Below, in pieces: positions 1-9,588 of a stretch of DNA of 64,000 bases (the first letter of the stretch is position 1; each line of letters begins with the position of its first letter). The translations under genes and the position numbers were made by a program. This DNA comes from Rhodospirillaceae bacterium. Lineage in GTDB: Bacteria > Pseudomonadota > Alphaproteobacteria > UBA8366. The notes below the pieces were generated by a model. The model made no database searches. It was not told the origin of the DNA and was given only the letters and a program-made list of their open reading frames with translations. Location of the stretch: assembly GCA_002722095.1 (NCBI GenBank), contig PBKG01000006.1, forward strand, positions 96,702-160,701, written 5' to 3'.

Positions 1-1
1 C

Positions 2-934
2 CGCGAACCGACATTGCTGGCGACTTTGGACGCGCAGGATGCCGCCAAGCGTGTGCTCGACCTCCGTTACCTCACCGGCGCCCTCACATGGCAGGCGAAC
101 TATACCGCCGACTATGCAGAGGCCGACGGAATGCTGTCCCTGCAAGGGTGGGCCACGGTAACTAACAGGACCGGAATCGACTTTGAAAACGCGACGCTCC
201 GTTTCGTCGCCGGCAGCATCAACCGGAGAAGCGCACCGCCGCGGCCGGAACGTATGCGTTCGATGGCAAAAATGGCGATGGATTCGCCCGCGCCGAGCGG
301 CGGCATCGCGGCACAAGCGGTCGGCGACTATTACCTCTACCAATTACCTCGCAAGGCAACGTTAGCAAATCAGCAGACAAAACAGCTCGCCTTGTTGAAA
401 GCGACCAAGGTTCCCGTGGTCCGTGAATATCGACTGAGCGGCCGAGGGTTCCATTATCGCCGTCACGGCGGCGTACAACGCAAAAACGCGGAGATCATTC
501 TCCGATTCAAGAACGCGAAATCGGACGGACTTGGAGTGCCCCTAGCAGCGGGAATTGTTCGGGTTTACGGCAAGCATGACGACGGAAGCTCTATTTTTCT
601 CGGCGAAGACCGTATGCGTCACACCGCCAAGGGCCGCAAAGTAGAACTTTCTCTGGGCCGCGCCTTCGATATTTCGACGAAACGCAGGCAAACCTCGTTC
701 AAAAAACAAGGTCTCGCCAAGAATACTTTTGAAGCTGCCTACAAAATCGAAGTTTCAAACGCGAAATCCAAACCGGCGGCGGTCAAAATCGTCGAATACC
801 TTCCGGGCGAGTGGCGAATTCTGGAAGAAACTCACCGGCACAGCAAAAATACAGCGCAACAGGCGGTCTGGACCTTGAATGTACCGGCGGGCGGTAAGGC
901 GGTGCTAACCTATAAAGTCCGGGTTCACCGGTAA
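2..934 (+). CDS. DUF4139 domain-containing protein, C-terminal part (5' end outside window)
   Basis: The reading frame is open from the first bases of the window, so the gene begins upstream; the TTG at 14 is only the first start-like codon visible. About 310 residues remain. The sequence is beta-rich, with a phrase typical of the conserved C-terminal domain of DUF4139 proteins (LTWQANY near the start, then GWATVTNRTGIDFENATL, and a closing WTLNVPAGGKAVLTYKVRV). The molecular function of this family is not established. Full-length members usually carry an N-terminal signal peptide and sit in the periplasm or on the surface, but that part is not visible here. It converges on rmuC with 3 bp between the stops. 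Confidence 0.7.
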   Translation, partial: REPTLLATLDAQDAAKRVLDLRYLTGALTWQANYTADYAEADGMLSLQGWATVTNRTGIDFENATLRFVAGSINRRSAPPRPERMRSMAKMAMDSPAPSGGIAAQAVGDYYLYQLPRKATLANQQTKQLALLKATKVPVVREYRLSGRGFHYRRHGGVQRKNAEIILRFKNAKSDGLGVPLAAGIVRVYGKHDDGSSIFLGEDRMRHTAKGRKVELSLGRAFDISTKRRQTSFKKQGLAKNTFEAAYKIEVSNAKSKPAAVKIVEYLPGEWRILEETHRHSKNTAQQAVWTLNVPAGGKAVLTYKVRVHR

Positions 935-937
935 CCC

Positions 938-2071
938 CTACTCCGCAGCCTCCTCGCGCAGATCAGGGACCGGTGGCGTGTCCTGATCTTCGAGCTCCAC
1001 TTCGGCAATTCGCACCGCGCGTTTCTGCACCTTTTCGGTCGAAATACGAATTTGGCGGATATCATCCTCGGCCTGGCCGAAATGGCGCTGAAGTTTCGAC
1101 ACGCGGTCGTCTAAGCGGCCCACATCGTCGTTCATCGCCAGGACTTCCTTTTGGATCAATCCGGCCTGTTCCCGCATCTCTGCATCTTTCAGCACAGCGC
1201 GAATAGTGTTCAGTGTCGCCATCAATGTCGTCGGCGATACGATATAGACCCGGGCACGATGGGATTTCTCGACCACCTCGGGCAACGATGCATGCAGCTC
1301 CGCATAAACCGCTTCGGCTGGCAAAAACATCAGGGCGCTATCCGCCGTCTCTCCAGGGATGATGTATTTCGAGGAAATGTCTTTCACATGCTTTAGCACA
1401 TCGGCACCAAATTGCTTCCGCGCCACTTCTCTCTCCGCATCGTCCTCGGCCGCACGAAACCGGTTGAAACTCTCAAGCGGAAATTTTGCGTCGACCGCGA
1501 TTGGTCCCGGTGGATTCGGCAACTTCAACAAGCAATCGACCCGACTACCGTTCGGCAGCTGCTCCTGAAATCCGAAAGCCGACGGCGGTAGAATATTTTT
1601 GACCTGATCCGCAAGCTGGGTTTCGCCGAAGGCCCCCCGGGTTTGTTTGTTCGACAGCACTTGCTGCAGATTGACCACGTCGGTTGAAAGCTGGGTGATG
1701 TTTTCCTGCGCCTTACCGATCACTGCGAGGCGCTCACGCAAATCGGTCATCGTGTTGGCGTTCTCGCTCGCCTGTTTGACCAGCGAGTCGCCGACCCGCC
1801 GGCTGACCGCTTCCAAACGTTCGTCGAGAGACTTGGTCAACGCCCGTTCCTGGGCCTGCAAACGCTCGCTCAATTGGCTCTGCGCAATTGCTTGTTGTTC
1901 GGCTAAAAGACTGATTTTGGCGGCTAATTCGGACGATTGATCGCGCCGCCTGCCGGCGATTAGCACTCCCGTCGCCACCAGCGCCAACAGCAGAGCGCCA
2001 AGGGCGACCAAAAAGGTCGGGTTGTTGAGCAGGGATTCCAGGGTGGGATTCATCACCAAAGAATCTAACAT
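938..2071 (-). CDS. rmuC: DNA recombination protein RmuC homologue
   Basis: RmuC-family proteins limit inversions and rearrangements at short inverted repeats and carry a PD-(D/E)XK-like nuclease core. This one has an N-terminal membrane anchor (about residues 15-35, FLVALGALLLALVATGVLI), a long coiled coil rich in E, Q, K and L, then the conserved core with IAVDAKFPLESF and YIVSPTTLMATLNTIRAV. It ends in an acidic tail. I chose the ATG at 2071 (MLDSLVMNP); a second ATG at 2053 is equally possible. The open frame runs further upstream, but that stretch lies opposite def and reads as a shadow. The gene is divergent from def. The family assignment is firm; the start is not. Confidence 0.88.
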   Translation of the reverse strand: MLDSLVMNPTLESLLNNPTFLVALGALLLALVATGVLIAGRRRDQSSELAAKISLLAEQQAIAQSQLSERLQAQERALTKSLDERLEAVSRRVGDSLVKQASENANTMTDLRERLAVIGKAQENITQLSTDVVNLQQVLSNKQTRGAFGETQLADQVKNILPPSAFGFQEQLPNGSRVDCLLKLPNPPGPIAVDAKFPLESFNRFRAAEDDAEREVARKQFGADVLKHVKDISSKYIIPGETADSALMFLPAEAVYAELHASLPEVVEKSHRARVYIVSPTTLMATLNTIRAVLKDAEMREQAGLIQKEVLAMNDDVGRLDDRVSKLQRHFGQAEDDIRQIRISTEKVQKRAVRIAEVELEDQDTPPVPDLREEAAE

Positions 2072-2159
2072 GGGGGAATCGCTTCTGCATCTCCGCACTT
2101 GATTTCCGGCGAGTGTGCCCATAGGAAGCGATGAGATTTTGCACAATGGGAGTTCGCAA

Positions 2160-2678
2160 ATGCCGGTTCTGCCGATCATCATCGCGCCCGATCCACGGCT
2201 CAAGAAAAAGTCCGAGGCGGTCGAGACGGTAGACGCCAATGTTTCCCGGCTGATGGAAGATATGCTGGAGACGATGTATCTCGCCCCCGGCATCGGCCTA
2301 GCGGCTCCGCAAGTCGACGTTCTGAAGCAGGTCATCGTGATCGACGTGACCAAGGGCGAGGGAGAGCGGGAGCCGATTTGCATGGCCAACCCGGAACTCC
2401 TTTGGCAATCGGAGGAAACCAATACCCACGAGGAAGGCTGCCTGTCGCTGCCGGATCAATTCGAAGAAGTCACTCGGCCGGCGAAGATCAAGGTCCGCTA
2501 TCTGAACGAAAAAAACGAAGAAGTGGAACTCGATGCCGATGGACTGCTTGCCACCTGTATCCAGCACGAAATCGATCACCTGCAAGGCACGCTTTTCGTG
2601 GACTATTTATCGCATTTGAAACGCGGAATGATTTTGCGGAAGCTTAAGAAAATCAAAAAACAAAAAGCCTCGGCTTAA
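2160..2678 (+). CDS. def: Peptide deformylase
   Basis: Removes the N-formyl group from the initiator methionine of new proteins. The three family motifs are present and complete: GIGLAAPQ (motif I), EEGCLSLP with the metal-ligand Cys94, and QHEIDHLQG with His136, Glu137 and His140. The 172-residue length is normal. The start is the ATG at 2160 (MPVLPIIIAPDPRL), which fits the family N-terminus; the in-frame ATG at 2115 would add 15 residues unlike the family. It is followed 30 bp later by fmt and then truA, so formylation and deformylation enzymes share one transcription unit. Confidence 0.96.
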   Translation: MPVLPIIIAPDPRLKKKSEAVETVDANVSRLMEDMLETMYLAPGIGLAAPQVDVLKQVIVIDVTKGEGEREPICMANPELLWQSEETNTHEEGCLSLPDQFEEVTRPAKIKVRYLNEKNEEVELDADGLLATCIQHEIDHLQGTLFVDYLSHLKRGMILRKLKKIKKQKASA

Positions 2679-2708
2679 CCCCGTGATGCGTTTCCGCTGG
2701 AGATAAGA

Positions 2709-3629
2709 ATGCCGTTTCGTATCGCCTTCATGGGTTCGCCGGATTTCGCAGTGGGCCCGTTGCGTGCCCTGCATGAGGCCGGCCACGAAGTCGCCGCTGT
2801 TTATTGCCAGCCGCCGCGACCGGCGGGCCGGGGGCAGAAGGAACGAAGATGCCCGGTGCACGACGCCGCACAGGCGTTGGACATACCGGTGTACACGCCG
2901 AAATCGTTCCGCGACCCTAGCGCTTGCGAAAGCTTTGCCGCGCTTGATCTCGAGGTTGCCGTGGTCGCCGCTTATGGCTTGATTCTTCCAAAGGCTGTGT
3001 TGGACGCACCGGAGCGGGGTTGCATCAATATCCACGCGTCGTTGCTGCCGCGATGGCGCGGCGCGGCACCAATTCAGCGCGCTATCCTCGCCGGCGATGA
3101 TGAAACAGGCATCACGATCATGCAGATGGACGAAGGTCTCGACACTGGCCCGATGCTATTGGCGAAATCTTCACCCATCACGGATAAAACCACCGGCGAA
3201 AGCCTTCACGATGCGCTTGCGGAAATCGGAGCCGCGGCAATCGTTGAGGCTTTGGACGGCTTAGAAAAGGGGACGATGACACCGACCCCTCAACCGGAAA
3301 CAGGGTCGACCTATGCCGATAAACTCGACCCCGCGGAATCGCGCCTCGATTGGGCGCGCCCAGCCATTGATCTGGAGCGGCAAGTCCGTGCCTTTACACC
3401 ATGGCCCGGCAGTTGGTTCGACCATGAGGGCGCGCGCATAAAAATCCTACAGGCAGCCTTGGATGAACGGAACGGCGCGCCGGGTGCGGTGCTCGACGAC
3501 GAACTCACGATTGCCTGCGGAGCGGGCAGTCTCCGGCTGCTTCGCCTACAACGCGCCGGCAAACGGGCGTTGGCAGCACAGGATTTTTTGCGCGGCACGC
3601 GCATCGCCGCCGGGATGCGGCTCACATGA
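2709..3629 (+). CDS. fmt: Methionyl-tRNA formyltransferase
   Basis: Transfers the formyl group from 10-formyl-tetrahydrofolate to methionyl-tRNA(fMet), the step that def later reverses. The N-terminal Rossmann-type formyltransferase domain begins [13 protein letters not shown]. The catalytic signature is clear: [17 protein letters not shown], with the Asn-His pair, followed by [18 protein letters not shown] with the catalytic Asp. The C-terminal OB-fold tRNA-binding domain includes [12 protein letters not shown]. At 306 residues it is full length. A GGAG ribosome-binding site lies just before the ATG. Its stop overlaps the truA start in an ATGA. Confidence 0.96.
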   Translation: MPFRIAFMGSPDFAVGPLRALHEAGHEVAAVYCQPPRPAGRGQKERRCPVHDAAQALDIPVYTPKSFRDPSACESFAALDLEVAVVAAYGLILPKAVLDAPERGCINIHASLLPRWRGAAPIQRAILAGDDETGITIMQMDEGLDTGPMLLAKSSPITDKTTGESLHDALAEIGAAAIVEALDGLEKGTMTPTPQPETGSTYADKLDPAESRLDWARPAIDLERQVRAFTPWPGSWFDHEGARIKILQAALDERNGAPGAVLDDELTIACGAGSLRLLRLQRAGKRALAAQDFLRGTRIAAGMRLT

Positions 3630-4366
3630 CGACGCGCTGGAAAATCGTCATCGAATATGACGGCGGTCCCTTCGTAGGCTGGCAACGTCAGGCCAACGGC
3701 GCATCGGTGCAGGAATCTATCGAGACCGCGATCGAAAACTTTGCTCAGACACGCGTGACCTTGCATGGTGCCGGTCGCACGGATTCCGGCGTCCACGCTT
3801 TGGCCCAGGTCGCCCATTTCGACCTTGATAAAGACGTCACGCGAGATTCGGTGCGTGACGGACTTAATTTTCACCTGAAACCGTCGCCCATATCGATTCT
3901 AAGCGCCGAGGAGGCGGCACCGGACTTTAATGCCCGCATCTCAGCAACCTGCCGACATTACCGCTATCGCATTTTGAACCGGCGTGCGCCGCCCAGCTTG
4001 CGTGCAGATCGGGTTTGGCATGTGCCGTCATTGCTCGATACCGCAGCTATGGCAAATGCGGCAGAGGCGCTTGTGGGCAAGCATGATTTTACAAGTTTCC
4101 GGGCACTTGCGTGCCAAGCCGACTCTCCGGTCAAGACGTTGGATCGGCTTGCGGTATTGAACCAGGAAGACGAAATTCTCATTGAAGCTGACGCACGGTC
4201 CTTTTTGCATCATCAGGTGCGGAATTTCGTGGGCACACTGAAACTGGTCGGCGAAGGCAAATGGGACAGGTCCCGGGTGGAAAAAGCGCTGGCGGCGAAG
4301 GATCGCGCGGCGGCCGGGCCAACGGCTCCGGCCAATGGGCTCTATCTGGTGTCAGTGGATTATTGA
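3626..4366 (+). CDS. truA: tRNA pseudouridine(38-40) synthase TruA
   Basis: Makes pseudouridine at positions 38-40 of the anticodon stem-loop of many tRNAs. The active-site motif [11 protein letters not shown], with the catalytic Asp, is present, preceded by the family opening [12 protein letters not shown]. Later conserved pieces include [13 protein letters not shown] and the [10 protein letters not shown] close to the C-terminus. The 246-residue length is normal. The start overlaps the fmt stop (ATGA), which implies translational coupling in def-fmt-truA. It converges on the next minus-strand gene with a 2-bp gap. Confidence 0.96.
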   Translation: MTTRWKIVIEYDGGPFVGWQRQANGASVQESIETAIENFAQTRVTLHGAGRTDSGVHALAQVAHFDLDKDVTRDSVRDGLNFHLKPSPISILSAEEAAPDFNARISATCRHYRYRILNRRAPPSLRADRVWHVPSLLDTAAMANAAEALVGKHDFTSFRALACQADSPVKTLDRLAVLNQEDEILIEADARSFLHHQVRNFVGTLKLVGEGKWDRSRVEKALAAKDRAAAGPTAPANGLYLVSVDY

Positions 4367-4368
4367 CC

Positions 4369-4947
4369 CTACCCCAACCGCATCAGCGTCATCCCGAGCG
4401 CGAACTTTACGATAAAGAATTCCGAGAGCGAGATCATGAATGCCTTGCGCCCCCGGAAGCCCCAAACGCTCGTGACGATGAACATGTGATAAATCAGGAT
4501 CAGCCCATAACTGCAGAGGTTGATGAACGCGCCGGCAGCAGGTTCCACATCCAACACAAGCACCAAAAGACCGGTCGCCAGCAAGATCGCCATCTGATAC
4601 GGCACCGACCAGTTATACGCCGCGATATAGGCGGCCATATCCGGACCCTTGCCATGCAAGGGCGCGATGATGGTGATGACAACGGGCCAAATCAATCGAC
4701 TGATCCCATAGGCCAATAGGAAGACCAGCAAATAATGAGGCCATCCCACCTCGAAACGAGTGGGGTGCGGGAAAAGTACAAAAACCAAAATGTAAAACGG
4801 AAATGCCAGTAACGGTCCGGTGAAAGAAAGCCATACGCCGCGCACCGACCGATCAAATAGATGAACCGCACCGGGCTTCCTAAGCAGGAACCGCCATCCC
4901 GCAATCAGCCCTTGGAAGATCGTCTCTTGTGCGGTCCTTGCCGTCAT
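4369..4947 (-). CDS. Yip1-like multi-pass membrane protein, function unknown
   Basis: A 192-residue integral membrane protein with about five hydrophobic segments (for example LAFPFYILVFVLFP, YLLVFLLAYGISRLIWPVVI, MAILLATGLLVLVLDV, LCSYGLILIYHMFIVTSVWGF). An N-terminal amphipathic stretch contains FLLRKPGAVHLFD. The layout resembles Yip1-family proteins found beside dapE in alphaproteobacteria, but no catalytic motif is visible and I assign no function. Its ATG overlaps the dapE stop (ATGA), so it is the last gene of the dapD-dapE unit and probably co-translated with dapE. Confidence 0.75.
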   Translation of the reverse strand: MTARTAQETIFQGLIAGWRFLLRKPGAVHLFDRSVRGVWLSFTGPLLAFPFYILVFVLFPHPTRFEVGWPHYLLVFLLAYGISRLIWPVVITIIAPLHGKGPDMAAYIAAYNWSVPYQMAILLATGLLVLVLDVEPAAGAFINLCSYGLILIYHMFIVTSVWGFRGRKAFMISLSEFFIVKFALGMTLMRLG

Positions 4948-6098
4948 TGGCTGTCGCGGAAATAGCCCTCCAATATCGCCCGGTAGATGCCCGCCAAGGC
5001 GTTGATATCGTCGACCTTACACCGCTCATCGACCTTGTGCATGGTTTGTCCGACGAGACCGAATTCGCAAACCGGACAGTAATCCTTAATGAAACGCGCA
5101 TCCGAGGTGCCACCTGTGGTGCTCATTTCCGGCCGTTCGCCGGTGACCTCTTCGACACAATCGGCGACCAGATTACTCAGCCTGCCCGGAGGGAAGATGA
5201 AGGACTCGCCGCTCACGCGAATCGAAATTTCATAATTTTCCGCACCGCCTGCCGCCAGGTCGAGTTTCTCTTTAATCCAGCTCTTGAGAGTGTCGGAGCT
5301 GTGCATATCGTTGAACCGAATATTGAACCGCGCCTCCGCGCTGCCGGGGATAACATTTTCGGTGGGATTGCCGATATCGATCGTGGTGATCTGCAAGCTT
5401 GATGCCTGGAAGTAGTCGTTGCCGTCATCCAGCGGCTCCGCGAGCAACGCGTTCATCATCCTCACCAACCGGTGCGACGCACTATCGGCGAGGTGGGGAT
5501 AGGCAACGTGACCCTGCTGACCATGCACGGTGACGATGGAGTTCATCGAGCCGCGTCGGCCAATTTTCATCATTTCGCCAAATCGGGTTGGATTTGTCGG
5601 CTCGCCGACGACGCAATCGTCGAGCGTTTCACCCTCGTTTTCAAGCCATTGCAGGACCTTCCGGGTGCCATTGATGGCCGGACCTTCTTCATCGCCGGTA
5701 ATCAGAAAACTAATGGACCCCGGCAAACCGCCCGCAGCAATCAAATCACCGGCGGCGGCGGTAAAAGCGCCGATCGCGGTCTTCATATCGACCGCGCCAC
5801 GACCGTACAAAACACCGTCCTTTATTTCCGCTGCGAAGGGGTCGAACGTCCATTCGCCTAATTCGCCTGGTGGAACCACATCGGTGTGACCGGCGAAGCA
5901 GAAGTTTGGGCCGGCATCGCCATAGCGGGCGTAAAGGTTGTCGACGTCAGGCGTCCCCTCTTCGGAAAACGGCAACCGTTGGCAATTGAATCCGAGATCT
6001 TCAAGCGTCTGTTGCAGGAGATCGAGCGCACCACCCTCTTCCGGTGTCACGCTCGGACAGCGGATCAATTCACGGGAAAACTCGACCGCATCGACCAT
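4944..6098 (-). CDS. dapE: Succinyl-diaminopimelate desuccinylase
   Basis: Hydrolyses N-succinyl-LL-2,6-diaminopimelate to LL-DAP and succinate in the succinylase branch of lysine and peptidoglycan synthesis. It is an M20-family di-zinc enzyme. The metal-binding and catalytic motifs are visible: CFAGHTDVVPPG, GRGAVDMKTAI and ITGDEEGPAINGT, and later TTGGTSDARF. The 384 residues match the usual length. dapD lies 6 bp upstream on the same strand, so the two consecutive pathway steps are encoded together; lysA, the last step, is elsewhere in the window (48999-50267). Confidence 0.96.
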   Translation of the reverse strand: MVDAVEFSRELIRCPSVTPEEGGALDLLQQTLEDLGFNCQRLPFSEEGTPDVDNLYARYGDAGPNFCFAGHTDVVPPGELGEWTFDPFAAEIKDGVLYGRGAVDMKTAIGAFTAAAGDLIAAGGLPGSISFLITGDEEGPAINGTRKVLQWLENEGETLDDCVVGEPTNPTRFGEMMKIGRRGSMNSIVTVHGQQGHVAYPHLADSASHRLVRMMNALLAEPLDDGNDYFQASSLQITTIDIGNPTENVIPGSAEARFNIRFNDMHSSDTLKSWIKEKLDLAAGGAENYEISIRVSGESFIFPPGRLSNLVADCVEEVTGERPEMSTTGGTSDARFIKDYCPVCEFGLVGQTMHKVDERCKVDDINALAGIYRAILEGYFRDSQ

Positions 6099-6104
6099 GA
6101 AAGA

Positions 6105-6947
6105 TTAATCGCGCAACAACTCGTTGATAGAGGTTTTGGACCGCGTTCCTTCATCGACTGTCTTCAGGATCACCGCGCAATAGAGATTGGGGCCCGGCGA
6201 ACCGTCGGGGAGCGGGTCACCTGCATGGCTGCCCGGCACAACCACCGAATATGCCGGCACTCGGCCACGCGTCACTTCGCCGGTCTCGCGATTGATGATT
6301 TTGGTCGACTGGCCAATGAAAACCCCCATCGAGAGCACCGACCCCTCCTCGACGATAACACCCTCGACCACTTCCGAGCGCGCGCCAATAAAACAGTTGT
6401 CCTCGACAATTACTGGATCGGCCTGCAACGGTTCCAGAACACCGCCGATACCCGCACCGCCGGAAATATGTACGTTCTTGCCGATTTGGGCGCAGGAGCC
6501 CACGGTCGCCCAAGTATCGACCATGGTACCGGAGTCCACATAAGCACCGAGATTGACGAACGACGGCATCAGGACCACACCCGGCGCGATATAAGCCGAT
6601 CGTCTGACGACCGCGGTCGGAACACTCCGAAAGGCGGCCTTCTCGAAATCGGCTTCGGTCCAGCCCTTGGTTTTAGCCGGAACTTTGTCCCACCAGGCAG
6701 AGCCGTCAGGCCCGCCCGATTGCGCCCACATGTCATAAATCCGAAACGACAGGAGCACCGCCTTTTTAAGCCACTGATTGACTTGCCAACCGTCCGCTCC
6801 CTTTTCGGCAACTCGAGCCTGACCTGAATCCATCAGATCGAGCGCGCCTTCGATCGCATCTCTGACTTCTCCCTTGGTCTCGGGCGTAATCGCGTCGCGG
6901 TCGTCCCAAGCGGCGTCGACCGCGTTTTGTAAATCTGCGTGGCTCAT
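6105..6947 (-). CDS. dapD: 2,3,4,5-tetrahydropyridine-2,6-dicarboxylate N-succinyltransferase
   Basis: Adds a succinyl group from succinyl-CoA to tetrahydrodipicolinate, the first committed step of the succinylase route. The C-terminal part is a left-handed beta-helix of hexapeptide repeats (for example [19 protein letters not shown] and [18 protein letters not shown]). The N-terminal helical domain ends in [14 protein letters not shown] start it at the ATG at 6947 (MSHADLQ), which has an AGGGAA ribosome-binding site; the longer frame would add 38 residues unlike the family. The 280-residue length is normal. Confidence 0.96.
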   Translation of the reverse strand: MSHADLQNAVDAAWDDRDAITPETKGEVRDAIEGALDLMDSGQARVAEKGADGWQVNQWLKKAVLLSFRIYDMWAQSGGPDGSAWWDKVPAKTKGWTEADFEKAAFRSVPTAVVRRSAYIAPGVVLMPSFVNLGAYVDSGTMVDTWATVGSCAQIGKNVHISGGAGIGGVLEPLQADPVIVEDNCFIGARSEVVEGVIVEEGSVLSMGVFIGQSTKIINRETGEVTRGRVPAYSVVVPGSHAGDPLPDGSPGPNLYCAVILKTVDEGTRSKTSINELLRD

Positions 6948-7029
6948 GAAATTTCCCTGTCTTCTGAGTGTTATATGCGTTGTCGCTGACGCCAGCGCGG
7001 GCCGATCCTGTTGAACTTGCGGCCCCAAG

Positions 7030-7713
7030 TCAAGCCGCGCCCTCGCCGAGTGACTTAACAAGTTCGTCCAACCATTCGGTCAAATCCTCAACCCGATGGT
7101 CCACATAGTCGGTACCGTCAGCGTCTTCCGACCATCGATGATCGGTCTCGATCAGCACCGTCGCCATTCCGAGCGCTTTCGCCGGCTCCAAATTACGCGC
7201 CACATCCTCGACCATCACCGAGCAGGTCGGTTCAATATCATGTTTCGCCACCAGGGCATGGTAGGCGGTGATGTCGGGCTTTGGCAGAAATTCGGCAGCG
7301 ACAATATCGAATACATCGTCGAAGTGATGGCTGATCCCAAGGCGCGCCATAATCCGTTCCGCGTGCGCCACGGAGCCATTGGTGTAGACCAGTTTTCGGC
7401 CCGGCAATTTCGATAATGCCCGCTCCATGGTCGGGTTGGGATCGATCACCGAAACGTCGATATCGTGTACGTAGTCGAGAAAGGCGTCGGGCTCCATATC
7501 GTGATTTTTCATTAAGCCGTTCAATGTCGTCCCGTAATCGCGGAAATAGCGCTTTTGCAGTTTGAAGGCCTCGTCCTCGTCGATATCGAAATACTCGGCG
7601 ATAAAGGCCCGCATGCGAATATCCACCTGGTAGAAAAGATTGCAGCCAGGCGGATAAAGCGTGTTGTCGAGATCGAATATCCAATGGTCGGCGGTGGCAA
7701 GTGAAGGCAACAT
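7030..7713 (-). CDS. HAD-superfamily pyrimidine 5'-nucleotidase
   Basis: A haloacid-dehalogenase fold phosphatase of the subfamily that includes yeast Sdt1. The nucleophile motif [15 protein letters not shown] is near the N-terminus, followed by a helical cap. HAD motif II is VYTNGS, motif III contains KPDITAY, and motif IV is [17 protein letters not shown]. Family members dephosphorylate pyrimidine nucleotides; the real substrate here is not shown by the sequence. A GAGAG ribosome-binding site precedes the ATG. It lies upstream of dapD on the same strand with an 82-bp gap, an arrangement common in alphaproteobacteria. Confidence 0.85.
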   Translation of the reverse strand: MLPSLATADHWIFDLDNTLYPPGCNLFYQVDIRMRAFIAEYFDIDEDEAFKLQKRYFRDYGTTLNGLMKNHDMEPDAFLDYVHDIDVSVIDPNPTMERALSKLPGRKLVYTNGSVAHAERIMARLGISHHFDDVFDIVAAEFLPKPDITAYHALVAKHDIEPTCSVMVEDVARNLEPAKALGMATVLIETDHRWSEDADGTDYVDHRVEDLTEWLDELVKSLGEGAA

Positions 7714-7849
7714 ACGGCTCTCTCGGCTGAAAATTAGCCGGCACTCTATATCACGGCAATCCAGCGGTCACAGCGAGAAATCTCGCGTCCGACGAGTCCC
7801 AGCCTCACAAAACCCTTGAATCGAAGCGAAATGCTGGCTTTGTTAGGCG

Positions 7850-9565
7850 ATGGAGCAGGGTAATCAGACCGAAATTAAGATGGCAAAAGCCGAACTGACG
7901 CAATCTCCCGGCGCGAGGGCCGGGCTGTCCGCCAGTACCGCGCTTGCCCGGTATCCGGGCCCGGTGCTGGTTTTGACGGAGGCAAAGACGTTCGAAGCGC
8001 TCAACGCAGAAGGCGAAGCGCTTGCGGAGGCGCTCGCGAAACCGTTCGGTGGCGCAATTGCATCTGTGCTGGTTGAACTTGCCACTACCACGGAAGCGAC
8101 CGGCGAGGCGGTTTCGGAAAAGATTTCGATGCCGGCAGAAGCGGAAAATCCCGGCCAATGGCTGGACGCCATATTGGTCCCCCAATCGGACGGCGAGACC
8201 TTGATTCTCTGCCGGGATATCACGCTTGACGTCAACGTCCGCTCGGCACTGGTTGAATCGCGCCAGCGCTACAAGGATTTGGTCGAAGTTGCCGGTGATT
8301 TTGCCTGGGAAACCGATGTTGCCGGTGTCTTTACCTTTATTTCCGCCGAAGAAGCGCTCGGCTTCAACGCCAAAGAACTGATTGGCGTAAATCCCGAGAC
8401 CCTGCTCGCGCATCCCGCGGTATCGACAGCGCTTCCATTTCAGCCCGACGACGTAGTTCTCAACGAAGAGTTATGGCTCAACCATGCAGACGGACATCCG
8501 CTTTGCATCATGGTTTCCGCGCTGCCGCTCTATGATGGGCTCGGCCGACGTGTCGGGTCACGCGGAATGTGTCGAGATATATCCGTGCAGCGTCTTCGTG
8601 ACGACATCCTGTCGCGAAGCCGTATGCGAGACCGGGTGGTGTCCTATATCGTCGATACCTTCCGATCCAAAGAGCGGCCCGAAGACATGTTGCACACCGC
8701 TGTCACCTCTATTGGTCGGGCACTAGAAATCCAAGGCTGTGACATTTACATCCGCACCTCGGACGGTGAGTTGAGTCGTGCCGACGGATTCGGATCCGCA
8801 GCCGGCGAGCACGATTGGACCCAAAACGTGCTCGATCATATCGAGGACGAAACCACCTTCGAAGGCGAACTCGACGGCTATAAGGTATTGGCAACGACCA
8901 CGGAGTTCCATCACCGCGGTAACGGGGCACTGATTCTATTGCGGCCGCCCGAAGAACCATGGACAGAAGAGGATCGTGCGTTAGTGGAAGCGCTGCGCGA
9001 GCCGCTCGGCAGCGCGCTTGCGCATATCACCGAACAGCGAAAGCTCGAAGAGCTGTCACGCATCGACGAGCTCACCGGATTGCTAAACCGGCGTGCCTTC
9101 AACGACGACCTTGACGCCCGTATCGGCCGTTCGGTGCGCCGGGGGCGGTCTGGGGCGTTGATTTATGTGGATCTCGATAATTTCAAACAGGTCAACGATA
9201 CCCACGGCCACGAAACGGGAGACGAAGTGTTGAAGACCCTGGCCGGAATTCTCCACCAAAGCATCCGAGAATACGACCTAGCCGCTCGGCTCGGCGGCGA
9301 CGAATTCGCCGTTTGGCTTGACGATACCGATCAGACCATCGCGCTCGGGCGCGGCAAAAACATTGTCTCCGCGTGCAATGATTTAAAAGAGTTTAGCGGC
9401 AGTGAAGATGAACCGTTAGGTGTTTCGGTCGGTATTGCGGTCTATAGCCCCACAAGCGAAGAAACCTTGGAAGGGCTCGTTGCCCGCGCCGATCAAGCGA
9501 TGTACGAGGCCAAACGCGGCGGCAAAGGTCAGGCCACCATCGCCAAGCCGGCGAAATCGGAATAG
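7850..9565 (+). CDS. PAS-GAF diguanylate cyclase (GGDEF)
   Basis: Predicted to make cyclic di-GMP from two GTP. The order is: an N-terminal PAS-like region (about residues 10-130), a clear PAS domain (about 135-255, LVEVAGDFAWETDVAGVF), a GAF-like sensor (about 265-390, LHTAVTSIGRALEIQGCDI), and a C-terminal GGDEF domain. The active site RLGGDEFAVWL has an intact GGDEF at residues 482-486. The product-inhibition I-site REYD sits exactly five residues before it. There is no EAL domain. No transmembrane segment is seen, so it is probably cytoplasmic. The start could instead be the ATG at 7880. It is followed 23 bp later by the DUF2336 gene. Confidence 0.92.
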   Translation: MEQGNQTEIKMAKAELTQSPGARAGLSASTALARYPGPVLVLTEAKTFEALNAEGEALAEALAKPFGGAIASVLVELATTTEATGEAVSEKISMPAEAENPGQWLDAILVPQSDGETLILCRDITLDVNVRSALVESRQRYKDLVEVAGDFAWETDVAGVFTFISAEEALGFNAKELIGVNPETLLAHPAVSTALPFQPDDVVLNEELWLNHADGHPLCIMVSALPLYDGLGRRVGSRGMCRDISVQRLRDDILSRSRMRDRVVSYIVDTFRSKERPEDMLHTAVTSIGRALEIQGCDIYIRTSDGELSRADGFGSAAGEHDWTQNVLDHIEDETTFEGELDGYKVLATTTEFHHRGNGALILLRPPEEPWTEEDRALVEALREPLGSALAHITEQRKLEELSRIDELTGLLNRRAFNDDLDARIGRSVRRGRSGALIYVDLDNFKQVNDTHGHETGDEVLKTLAGILHQSIREYDLAARLGGDEFAVWLDDTDQTIALGRGKNIVSACNDLKEFSGSEDEPLGVSVGIAVYSPTSEETLEGLVARADQAMYEAKRGGKGQATIAKPAKSE

Positions 9566-9588
9566 AAGGTTCCGAAAGGCGAGACCCT

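Noticed and set aside
1734..2159. 141-codon minus-strand frame inside rmuC
   Set aside because: It overlaps rmuC on the same strand in another frame; the rmuC frame has the recognised family sequence.
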